This document shows positions 8,107-14,836 of a stretch of 64,000 nucleotides of DNA, piece after piece. Numbering within the stretch: position 1 is the first letter of the stretch; each line of letters starts with the position of its first letter. The DNA comes from JAILEN01 sp036723975 (GTDB lineage: Bacteria > Bacillota > Clostridia > Lachnospirales > Lachnospiraceae), in NCBI GenBank assembly GCA_036723975.1, contig DAIMGJ010000001.1:124001-188000 (forward strand), written 5' to 3'. The notes under the pieces are model-generated. The model saw nothing but the letters and a program-made list of their open reading frames with translations, did not search any database and was not told the origin of the DNA. The position numbers and the translations under genes are program-made.

Positions 8107-9411
8107 ATGGAACAGGTATCTTTTGGGACAGTATATTTTTATGCTATTTTAAACATAATTCGTTACATACTCTGTTATAAAATCCTATTTCGACTAGAGT
8201 TAAAGAAAAATTTTGTGGGATTTATCTGGATACTTATTATATTAGGTGGCTCTATTACTGCTTTAGCTACAGTATTAAATGCCCCCTATGATTCCGTGGG
8301 AAGTCTAGTCTTTCTTTTTGAAGGATTACTTATTCCTATTTTTCTGTGTGAAAGAAAAAACCTCAATTATATTTTTTTATACCCGGCAGCCTTTGCAATG
8401 GATGAAATGCTAGGATGTATTTATAATTATTTGGCGGCGATTATACTTCATACGGAAGCAAACACAATCGCACAGAAAGTATCCTGTGTAAAAGGCCTTA
8501 TTTGTGTTGTAGTTTTGTGGATAATTTGTGTTTTAAATAATAGATATCCTCCCCAAAGGTATGAAAACGAAAACCGAAAGCTGGAAATCCTTATATATTT
8601 TGCAATGATGATAATCAGTTTAGTCATTGTTGACGGGGTGAGCTATATTTCTTCGGGCAATAATCATACAAATCCTGTTATGAATAATTTAATAGGATTA
8701 GGAGTTGCTGTAGCCTGTGTGGTGATGTTTTTCTTGTGTATCTGGTATGCAAGAAAAGAAAGCGAACGATTATATCAAAAAGCAGAATTAACGCGCTATG
8801 AAAACTATATTGAGCAACAGCAAAACTATATTGATGATATTTTGAAGTCAAATGAAAACATCCGAAGGATTCGCCACGATTTTAAAAATCATATTTTGAG
8901 TATTCGTGCACTAGCCATAGATAGTCATTCCGTTCAAACCGAAGAATACTGCAATCGGCTTTTACAAGATTTTCAAACAGTAAAAAATACGGTTTACACA
9001 AATAATACCGTGATTGATACGATTTTAAACCATTATTTTTCAGAAGCAGAAATCAAAGGCATTGAACTAACGAAAAAAATAAGCGTTGATCTGAGCCAAT
9101 GCGAATACGAATATGAGTATTGCACTTTACTATCCAATTTGCTAACGAACGCAATCGAAGCCAGCGCAAAAACGAATACTAGGTGGATTGAACTTAATAT
9201 GTATTTGTTTAATGATAAAACAGTCATTGTAATCGAAAACAGTGCAGATTCCGCTCCAATCATAAAAGACGGACAAATTTTTACCAGTAAACGTGACAGT
9301 AAGAATCATGGATTGGGAACCAAAAACATAAAAGATACCATTGATTCTTTAAACGGAAAAATTGAATACGATTTTGATAATGCAAGATTTCAGGCGATTG
9401 CTATTCTTTAA
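8107..9411 (+). CDS. GHKL-domain sensor histidine kinase (AgrC-like)
   Basis: 434 aa. The first ~210 residues form about six hydrophobic segments, as in AgrC/ComD-type peptide receptors. A coiled linker (ERLYQKAELTRYENYIEQQQNYID) precedes the phosphoacceptor box RRIRHDFKNH (His near residue 257). The C-terminal ATPase is the GHKL type: the N box NLLTNAIEA and the G2-like GLGTKNI are visible. The protein should autophosphorylate on a peptide cue and pass phosphate to the adjacent LytTR regulator. Family membership is clear; the signal is not, since no AgrB processing protease or AgrD precursor is encoded nearby. Confidence 0.92.
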   Translation: MEQVSFGTVYFYAILNIIRYILCYKILFRLELKKNFVGFIWILIILGGSITALATVLNAPYDSVGSLVFLFEGLLIPIFLCERKNLNYIFLYPAAFAMDEMLGCIYNYLAAIILHTEANTIAQKVSCVKGLICVVVLWIICVLNNRYPPQRYENENRKLEILIYFAMMIISLVIVDGVSYISSGNNHTNPVMNNLIGLGVAVACVVMFFLCIWYARKESERLYQKAELTRYENYIEQQQNYIDDILKSNENIRRIRHDFKNHILSIRALAIDSHSVQTEEYCNRLLQDFQTVKNTVYTNNTVIDTILNHYFSEAEIKGIELTKKISVDLSQCEYEYEYCTLLSNLLTNAIEASAKTNTRWIELNMYLFNDKTVIVIENSADSAPIIKDGQIFTSKRDSKNHGLGTKNIKDTIDSLNGKIEYDFDNARFQAIAIL

Positions 9412-9426
9412 TAGCAATCGTTTTTT
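9395..9426 (+). terminator. terminator overlapping the kinase stop
   Basis: CGATTGCTATT (9395-9405) pairs perfectly with AATAGCAATCG (9410-9420) and is followed by six T. It insulates the regulator-kinase operon from the peptide operon. Confidence 0.9.
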
Positions 9427-9429
9427 GTC

Positions 9430-9456
9430 GTTCACATCAAAAAAATGCAGTTCACA
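9430..9456 (+). promoter_or_regulatory. putative LytTR-regulator binding site (direct repeat)
   Basis: GTTCACA occurs at 9430-9436 and again at 9450-9456, a 20-base period that puts both on one face of the helix. LytTR regulators bind paired ~9-bp direct repeats with a core GTT about 21 bases apart. A possible -10 (TACTAT 9489-9494 or TATGAT 9492-9497) lies about 35-40 bases downstream, with no good -35, as expected for an activated promoter. Inferred target of the adjacent regulator. Confidence 0.55.
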
Positions 9457-9531
9457 ACAAAGATATGGAATCCTCATTACGATGCATTTACTATGATATT
9501 AACAAACAAAAGTAATAGGAGGGTTCAATAA

Positions 9532-9594
9532 ATGCTTTACCTTTATGATACTAGTATTGGAAAGATTATCGAATTAATCTTTGGCGGAAGATAA
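9532..9594 (+). CDS. 20-codon peptide ORF downstream of the kinase
   Basis: Encodes MLYLYDTSIGKIIELIFGGR. The RBS AGGAGGG (9517-9523) lies 8 bases before the ATG, one of the best in the window, which argues that it is translated. It has no signal peptide and no Cys. The helix-forming core IGKIIELIFGG ends in a double glycine. It lies between the candidate LytTR promoter and a secreted protein gene. Possible roles are an autoinducer precursor, a leader peptide or a small membrane-active peptide. I recognise no family. Confidence 0.55.
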   Translation: MLYLYDTSIGKIIELIFGGR

Positions 9595-9630
9595 AAAACA
9601 GAGTAATATGAAAAAGGAGAACGAAATAAA

Positions 9631-10380
9631 ATGAGGAAAAAATTAGGAATTATCAGTTTGGCGCTAGTTATGACACTGCTATTGATTACGTCAAATCTGT
9701 CAACAGCAACCGTTAATGCAGCAACCGGAGAAACCGTACCAAACGATACGACGGAAACTGCTACTGATTATGATAGTATGCCTATGGTAAACACCATGTA
9801 CTACTCTAAGGAGGCATCTTACACTACAGGATTTAAAGCTGCCAGATTAGAAACAAAAGATGATGTGGATTAGTATCGTGTTTTTATTTCGGAAAATCAA
9901 GGGATTTTCTGTTTGAGAAATATAGCCTCAAAAGGTTACGAAATGGAAATCTATAAATCAAATGGCGAACAGTTATGGAAATCAGCCGGTAAAGATATTA
10001 AATCCGGCGGTGAAATCTATCTGAACTATTCAGTCACGCCACGTGCGAATTATTACGTAAAAGTTTATTGTCGTGATGATGGCCGATGGGATACCGGACA
10101 ATACAATTTTTATTTTGGCACCGGTCATATTGATAACAGTATTTCATTTGCAAACGTTGCACTGGGAACTATGACATTAAATACAAAATATGCAAATGGA
10201 TACGGAATGATCAACAGAACCGTTAATACATTTCCACATGGCAGCACCCTTGGTACACTATGTATTTCAAACACAACGAACAGAGGGGTACGCCCAATAA
10301 CAAAACAAGTAACAATCAACGGAACGCAAGGAGATAGTGTTCGTACAACAGAGGTTATTCAACGCATCATACACGATTGA
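9631..10380 (+). pseudogene. secreted PPC-like protein gene interrupted by one amber codon
   Basis: RBS AAAGGAGAA precedes the ATG at 9631. A signal peptide ends near AATVNAA. The frame runs to TAG at 9871-9873, then continues open in the same frame to TGA at 10378-10380; the whole is 250 codons with the stop at codon 81. The sequence across the stop reads KDDVD-stop-YRVFIS. It resembles the DVD(W/Y)Y-type strand that opens pre-peptidase C-terminal (PPC-like) β-sandwich domains, so one base change at a Tyr or Trp codon would restore it. The second half (NYYVKVYCRDD, GQYNFYFG) fits the same fold. No enzyme domain is visible. Likely a recent pseudogene. Amber read-through is less likely. A sequencing error is possible. 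Confidence 0.75.
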
Positions 10381-10406
10381 AAAATACAATAATTAGTTTT
10401 ACCACG

Positions 10407-10439
10407 GAGGGGATACAACAAGTTGTATCCTCTTTTTTT
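10407..10439 (+). terminator. terminator between the secreted-protein gene and the 562-aa gene
   Basis: GGATACAAC (10411-10419) pairs with GTTGTATCC (10422-10430), followed by a T7 run. The RBS of the next gene begins right after the T-run, so the downstream gene depends on read-through or on a promoter I cannot see. Confidence 0.85.
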
Positions 10440-10451
10440 AGGAGGTAGGAA

Positions 10452-12140
10452 ATGATTAATCCTATAAATAATCAAACAACACCATGCCATACCGTGCGTG
10501 TAGGGCAAATACAGGAGAAAAAAAATACAGTTTCAGAATCTTCCGAACAGGAAATGGCTTCTATGAAAATGGAAAGAAGTGTTTCGGATCGAGACAGCGT
10601 GACGATAGGAACCAGCCGATTACAATCAACTCTCCTTAAAGAAAGCAACTGTGTGCTTACACACACCACAGAATATGGGCATAAAATATCTGCATATAGA
10701 ACAGAAAATGAGACACTATTTGATATTGCGGTTGAAAATCCTGACCATACCATAGAGAATTATTCTGTTGATATAGATAAGCTTCGAATTGGCAGATATC
10801 GTCTGATTTCCTACGTTGACTATATTGCCGTTGGTGCATGGGTCAAAAGTGGAATTGAATCCGGGAATATAACCGGGCATCAGTGTGAGGTCATGGATAA
10901 GGAATATGTTTTAGATTATGACAACAATCCTTCTTTTGTATTTGATTTTAATGAAATACAGCCAACAACGCCGAATTTAACCAACAAAGCCCAATACTGG
11001 GATCAACTGGCTAACATTGAACACGACTCAATCTGGAACGGGGATGTGAAAAAATATTTAAGTCTTTCACAAATGACTGATGCAGTATTCGGAAGAGAAT
11101 GGATGGCTAAAAATGGAACATACCCCAATATAGATGCATCAGAAAATAGTAAAGTATTGGTGAATGCGAGTGCATATGCCGGAGCGAATAAGTTTGGTCC
11201 AAGTGGAGTGCTTGACTTATACCGAGCAGTTGGTAATACTCCATCGAAGCCGAAAGAATGGGGCGGAGAAACAATATATGAAGTAAGATGGGCTCCAAAT
11301 TCTACAAGAGAAAATCCAGCCATTCGCTTTCATTATGGACAATGTCCCCGGTGGAGTGAAGACTTTACGAAAGATAACTGCGTAGATATTGAGGTAACCT
11401 CTGTAGATCCGCGAAATGCTTCTTTTCTTGAAATGTGTGCCTTGTATACCTATCGAGATTATTTGCATATGTATGATGGTGATTGTGTAACTGATTTTTA
11501 TAATTTTACACATATATTTGGAAAAAATATGACATCAGATGATATTACTCAAAAGAAAAACTGGTATGATGAAATCGAAAAAATGGGGCAAAAAACTCTT
11601 GATGACTTCATCGAAGAGGACAAGGCTTTAGGTTATTATGAGGATGCAGAAACTGCAAAGCTTTCTTATAGCGGGTTGATGGATGAATGGACAAATACTC
11701 TATTACATTTTGAAGAAGTAATGAATAAGGACATTCCAAAACTGTCGGAATATGGCTCTATTAAATATCAGTTTGATTCCCGAGGCGATTCGAAAACAAA
11801 TTTAAACGAGTTATTTATAGAAACTGCAAATTTACGGTTAAAAGGATTGGAGCAAACTCTAATAGAGGTATTTCAAAAAAAGAAAGAAGATAAAAAACTC
11901 TTTCAATATGACACCATGGAGTTATTCCAAGATGCTGAAACAGAGAAGATGTTTTTACTTGGCAATAACGAGAAAGGGGAGTTCCAATATACAGAGTTTA
12001 ATGATGAAAATCTGGATGTATTAAACCGATTTTTTCGCGTGAACTATTTAAAACCTGCATCCATGCCAGATACACTTCGATACAAATTGAATTTGATTTC
12101 GGAAGACGAAATGCAAGAACGCATCAAAAAAATACTATAA
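10452..12140 (+). CDS. large protein of unknown function in the signalling locus
   Basis: 562 aa. RBS AGGAGGT sits five bases before the ATG. No signal peptide or membrane helix is visible. The first ~65 residues are polar and low in complexity (ending DRDSVTIGTS), a type of N-terminus seen in several Lachnospiraceae orphan proteins. The middle contains aromatic-rich stretches (YDNNPSFVFDFNEIQ, EWGGETIYEVRWAPN, FHYGQCPRWSEDF). The last 180 residues are mostly charged helix. I recognise no catalytic motif and do not assign a function. Its place after the peptide and secreted protein suggests membership of the same regulon. Confidence 0.75.
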   Translation: MINPINNQTTPCHTVRVGQIQEKKNTVSESSEQEMASMKMERSVSDRDSVTIGTSRLQSTLLKESNCVLTHTTEYGHKISAYRTENETLFDIAVENPDHTIENYSVDIDKLRIGRYRLISYVDYIAVGAWVKSGIESGNITGHQCEVMDKEYVLDYDNNPSFVFDFNEIQPTTPNLTNKAQYWDQLANIEHDSIWNGDVKKYLSLSQMTDAVFGREWMAKNGTYPNIDASENSKVLVNASAYAGANKFGPSGVLDLYRAVGNTPSKPKEWGGETIYEVRWAPNSTRENPAIRFHYGQCPRWSEDFTKDNCVDIEVTSVDPRNASFLEMCALYTYRDYLHMYDGDCVTDFYNFTHIFGKNMTSDDITQKKNWYDEIEKMGQKTLDDFIEEDKALGYYEDAETAKLSYSGLMDEWTNTLLHFEEVMNKDIPKLSEYGSIKYQFDSRGDSKTNLNELFIETANLRLKGLEQTLIEVFQKKKEDKKLFQYDTMELFQDAETEKMFLLGNNEKGEFQYTEFNDENLDVLNRFFRVNYLKPASMPDTLRYKLNLISEDEMQERIKKIL

Positions 12141-12160
12141 GCTACACATCCATATTATGC

Positions 12161-12166
12161 TATAAT
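12161..12166 (+). promoter_or_regulatory. possible -10 element upstream of the lipoprotein gene
   Basis: TATAAT at 12161-12166 in ATGCTATAATACG. The position 17 bases upstream (12138-12143) is a poor -35, so this is only a candidate. Confidence 0.35.
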
Positions 12167-12232
12167 ACGACGCGCGAAGAATCCTTGTGGTATAAAAAAA
12201 ATTTTTTAAGAAATACTAACAAACGAAGATAA

Positions 12233-12815
12233 ATGCACGAAAAAAATATCGCTTACCATTTTAATTGTCACGACAGCACTTTTAGCCGGATGCGGAGCGA
12301 AGAACAACAGCGCTGAAATAATAGAAGATACTGATGAACCTACAACCACATTTATCGCAGGCAACGTCAGTGATACTAATAATAACAAAGAGCATTCAGA
12401 TATAGATGAAGAAATTTTACCATCAATAATGGATCGTGTTTTGGATGACTATAATTATGAGCCTGTTGCATGGAGTAACACCATTGAATTTAAAGAAAAT
12501 GCTGACATACTTGTAAAGATGGCAGAAGATTCCACCGGTAGATATAAGGCATATGGAATTGTAAGCAAGGAAGAAGGTGCTTGTAGAATTGTTTTAAATG
12601 ATACCATTGATGGAACAGATAGCAATTTAAATTACGTCTATGAGAAATGGTATTATACAATGACTCCAAACGTCGAGCCTTACTTCTCGTGGAATGATAA
12701 CGAGCTATATCTAACGTATCCAGTACCAGCAAACAATGATACCGGTTACGTTGTAAAAACTGTAAAAATAGATTGTGGCTACGACACAGGACATATGGAG
12801 TTTTCCGGCGAGTAA
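12233..12815 (+). pseudogene. lipoprotein gene with a +1 frameshift in an A7 tract
   Basis: The frame that holds a lipoprotein signal (ISLTILIVTTALLAGCG) and the downstream acidic domain through 12815 has no start codon. The ATG at 12233-12235 is out of frame by one base. If the run of seven A at 12240-12246 were six, the reading would be MHEKISLTILIVTTALLAGC, an ideal lipobox, and the frame would stay open to 12815 (about 194 aa). The mature part (DRVLDDYNYEPVAWSN, KMAEDSTGRYKAYGI, YFSWNDNELYLTYPV) matches nothing I know. A phase-variable tract, a decayed gene or a base-calling error would all explain it. No strong RBS is seen. Confidence 0.7.
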
Positions 12816-12863
12816 TCTGGCGCAAAACACTTTGCAGTGGCTGCATACTATTGATATTAGTTA

Positions 12864-12892
12864 AAAAGGCTCCGCAGTATGCGGAGCCTTTT
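12864..12892. terminator. bidirectional terminator between convergent genes
   Basis: AAAAGGCTCCGC pairs with GCGGAGCCTTTT around AGTAT. It is nearly identical to the hairpins at 7052-7080 and 14424-14450. It separates the lipoprotein gene (plus) from the Rpn-like gene (minus). Confidence 0.85.
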
Positions 12893-13008
12893 GCAATTAG
12901 CAAAGTCTTGTTTTATGATTCTTTAGTTTTCTACAGGAATATTTTTCTCGTCCAATCCGGATATCGCTAACGCATCCTCCTTAGACATTCCTCTGGCAAT
13001 ACAGTTTT
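12864..13008. repeat. right copy of 145-bp direct repeat
   Basis: Pairs with 7052-7196 (142 of 145 bases identical by my count). It contains the terminator and the last codons of the Rpn-like gene, here still joined to the rest of that gene, so this is the parental-looking copy. Confidence 0.92.
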
Positions 13009-13600
13009 TGAATACTTGAATGCTTTTTTTCAGTATGCCTGCATTGCGACCTTCTCTTAATCCTTCCGCACGCCCTTCTCTATATGACGTCTTTGCTGGG
13101 TATTCTAAAAGTTCTCCACCCATAACGCGCTCTCCTTCCGTTACAATCTTTTTGTATCTTTTCGCAATCAGTCGAAGTACTTCTCGCATAGAAGTGATAA
13201 TACACTGCTTTTCCAATTCATCGATTTCGTCCGATTGCTCTAACTTATCTAACCAATGAATGATGTACTCGTATTCCTCCACCAGAATCCTACGTTTTAC
13301 TTCATCTACACTATACACCGAAAGTTCCTTCTCATGTACAAAAATGTAAAAAGGTAAGAAAAACAGCAGTCTCTTTTCAAAGAGTTCATTTAGAGAATAC
13401 TTCTGAATCTTTATCACCGGAATCTTCCTAACAAATCGTTGTTCCTCATCTTCGATAATCATTTCTAGGATATCCGGTGAAGCTTTATTCTGCCTCAAGT
13501 AGACCACCGCGGATTTTGGAAGCGTCACTTTTAAAACCCCATTTTCGATTGTGCTTCCCTCCAAAGCAATTTGCGTGTCATACTGAAACATACGAATCAA
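12923..13600 (-). pseudogene. Rpn-family nuclease-like protein lacking its N-terminus
   Basis: 225 aa. The sequence fits the middle and end of the Rpn/PD-(D/E)XK 'recombination-promoting nuclease' family common in Lachnospiraceae: IRMFQYDTQIAL near the start, LFEKRLLFFLPFYIF, VMGGELLEYPAKTSYREGRAEG, and a C-terminal helix with SKEDALAISGLDE. Full-length members have roughly 100 further N-terminal residues with the nuclease core. Here the match starts abruptly at the MIRMF strand, and the DNA beyond 13600 changes character, so the gene looks truncated at its 5' end. No clear RBS precedes the ATG. A residual, non-nucleolytic product is possible. Confidence 0.7.
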
Positions 13601-13690
13601 AAGGGAGTTCCGGTGGATGTATTTATTCCTTGGAGTCTGGAGAACATTGGGAAAGATATAGAGTTGGATTACATATTAAAACAAATCGGG
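13601..13690 (+). pseudogene. possible C-terminal remnant of a plus-strand gene
   Basis: The frame read from near 13604 gives VPVDVFIPWSLEN, then IGKDIELDYILKQIGQ and a stop, followed by two hairpins. It is protein-like in composition, but it has no start and abuts the truncated Rpn gene. I do not recognise the family. Confidence 0.3.
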
Positions 13691-13703
13691 CAGTAACAAC
13701 TAC

Positions 13704-13763
13704 GGGGGGCATAGTATTGCCCCCTCTTTCAACTAGTGGCGGGCGGGACACCCGTCTTTTTTC
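13704..13763 (+). terminator. two tandem hairpins with T-runs
   Basis: GGGGGC (13705-13710) pairs with GCCCCC (13719-13724), followed by TCTTTC. CGGG (13744-13747) pairs with CCCG (13751-13754), followed by TCTTTTTT. They lie after the remnant at 13601-13690 and before the toxin-antitoxin promoter. Confidence 0.6.
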
Positions 13764-13792
13764 TTTACTGTGCAGCATAATTATGCTACAAT
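13764..13792 (+). promoter_or_regulatory. toxin-antitoxin promoter with palindromic operator
   Basis: TTTACT (13764-13769), 17-base spacer, TACAAT (13787-13792). The spacer contains the perfect 14-base palindrome AGCATAATTATGCT (13774-13787), which touches the -10. Such placement fits autorepression by the antitoxin or the toxin-antitoxin complex, known for Phd/YefM systems. Confidence 0.65.
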
Positions 13793-13819
13793 CTCACTAT
13801 ATAGAAGGAGGTGTTTTTT

Positions 13820-14089
13820 ATGCCGATGATTATGCCTATTAGAGATTTAAGAGATACAAGCAAAGTTTCCGAACTTGCACATAAGAATCAAGAACCGATT
13901 CATTTTACCAAGAATGGATATAGCGATTTGGTGGTGATGAGTGCGGAATACTATGACTGGTTTGTAAGAGAAAACCGTATTGATCAGGCAATCTATAACG
14001 CAGAGAAAGAAGTGGCAGATGGTGCGGAACCAATAGCGTTGGAAGAAGCCATGGAAATGCTAGATAGGAAGTATTATGGACAAGTATAA
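13820..14089 (+). CDS. Phd/YefM-family antitoxin
   Basis: 89 aa from the ATG at 13820, with AAGGAGG eight bases upstream; a GTG at 13811 overlaps the RBS and is rejected. The N-terminal half (MPIRDLRDTSKVSELAHKN, PIHFTKNGYSDLVVMS) is the Phd/YefM DNA-binding fold. The C-terminal part is an acidic helix (YNAEKEVADGAEPIALEEAMEML) that should wrap the toxin. It overlaps the toxin gene by 14 bases, the usual arrangement that favours antitoxin translation. Confidence 0.9.
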   Translation: MPMIMPIRDLRDTSKVSELAHKNQEPIHFTKNGYSDLVVMSAEYYDWFVRENRIDQAIYNAEKEVADGAEPIALEEAMEMLDRKYYGQV

Positions 14090-14378
14090 GGTAGTTGTTT
14101 TCCCAGAGGCTTTGCGTGATATTGACGACATTTATCTGTATATAGCCCTACAAAAACTGTCGCCAGAGAATGCAAAAGGTCAGACGGATAGAATCTGGAA
14201 AAAGTTAAAAACCCTGGACTTGAATCCTCAACAATATCAAGAAAGACAAACAGGAAGATTTGCCGGTAAAGGATACCGTCAGTTGCTGATAGATAATTAT
14301 ATTGCTATTTATAGAATTGATGAAGAAAACAAAATTGTTAATGTTGTAACGGTTCAATATCAAGGAAGGGATTTATAA
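14076..14378 (+). CDS. RelE/ParE-superfamily toxin
   Basis: 100 aa. The pattern YKVVVFPEALRDIDDIYLYIA, QTDRIWKKLKTLDLNPQQYQE, GYRQLLIDNYIAIYRIDEENKIVNVVTVQYQGRD is the ParE/RelE β-sheet toxin fold. ParE members poison gyrase and RelE members cleave ribosome-bound mRNA; the primary sequence does not decide between them, though the spacing is nearer ParE. It follows the antitoxin in a two-gene operon that ends at the hairpin at 14424-14450. Confidence 0.88.
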   Translation: MDKYKVVVFPEALRDIDDIYLYIALQKLSPENAKGQTDRIWKKLKTLDLNPQQYQERQTGRFAGKGYRQLLIDNYIAIYRIDEENKIVNVVTVQYQGRDL

Positions 14379-14423
14379 TTCAAAGTACTGTTACAGTTCG
14401 GTTTGATTAATAAGAGATATTAT

Positions 14424-14451
14424 AAAGGCTCCGCAGAACGCGGAGCCTTTT
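14424..14451. terminator. bidirectional terminator after the toxin gene
   Basis: AAAGGCTCCGC (14424-14434) pairs with GCGGAGCCTTT (14440-14450). This is the third copy of the stem seen at 7052 and 12864, with loop AGAAC. It lies between the convergent toxin and DUF1667 genes. Confidence 0.85.
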
Positions 14452-14457
14452 ACTATA

Positions 14458-14823
14458 TTATTTGGCAGTTATGTTTTTTGTGGCAACTACATCTACACCT
14501 GTGCCGCAAACGTCTTTTACAAGTACGTCACCGATAGATACAGGAGCATTTACTTCTACAGTCTCAAGAGCCTTGCAGATATCAAAGATTTTACCCTTCG
14601 GAATATCTTCTTTGGTCTTGCAAGAAACCATGTTTAAGTGTCCACCTTTTACGCGAACGGATGAAGTAACGATACGGGTCGGATTGGTTACCTCCTTACG
14701 AGCATAGATGTCACCACGTTTGCAAGTATTTCCTTCTACAGAAGTAACTTCCCCGTTTTCCAATGTAACGGTTAACTGGCAGCCCATAGGACAGCCGATA
14801 CAAGTTAAATTCTTTGTTTCCAT
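14458..14823 (-). CDS. DUF1667 Fe-S protein of the glycerol-3-phosphate operon
   Basis: 121 aa from the ATG at 14823, with GGAGG upstream; the longer frame lacks an RBS. The N-terminal CIGCPMGC and following CKRG give a four-cysteine pattern like the [4Fe-4S] site of molybdopterin oxidoreductase N-domains. DUF1667 proteins are regularly encoded next to GlpA-like and FAD/NAD(P) oxidoreductases, as here. It likely serves as a small electron-transfer subunit of the complex. It is the last gene of a three-gene operon, 13 bases after the oxidoreductase. Confidence 0.85.
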   Translation of the reverse strand: METKNLTCIGCPMGCQLTVTLENGEVTSVEGNTCKRGDIYARKEVTNPTRIVTSSVRVKGGHLNMVSCKTKEDIPKGKIFDICKALETVEVNAPVSIGDVLVKDVCGTGVDVVATKNITAK

Positions 14824-14836
14824 AATGCTATCCTCC

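Noticed and set aside
7355..9594. A complete agr quorum-sensing system
   Set aside because: The regulator and kinase are AgrA/AgrC-like, but there is no AgrB-type membrane protease and no AgrD-type precursor with a thiolactone Cys within the window. I call it an agr-like two-component pair only.
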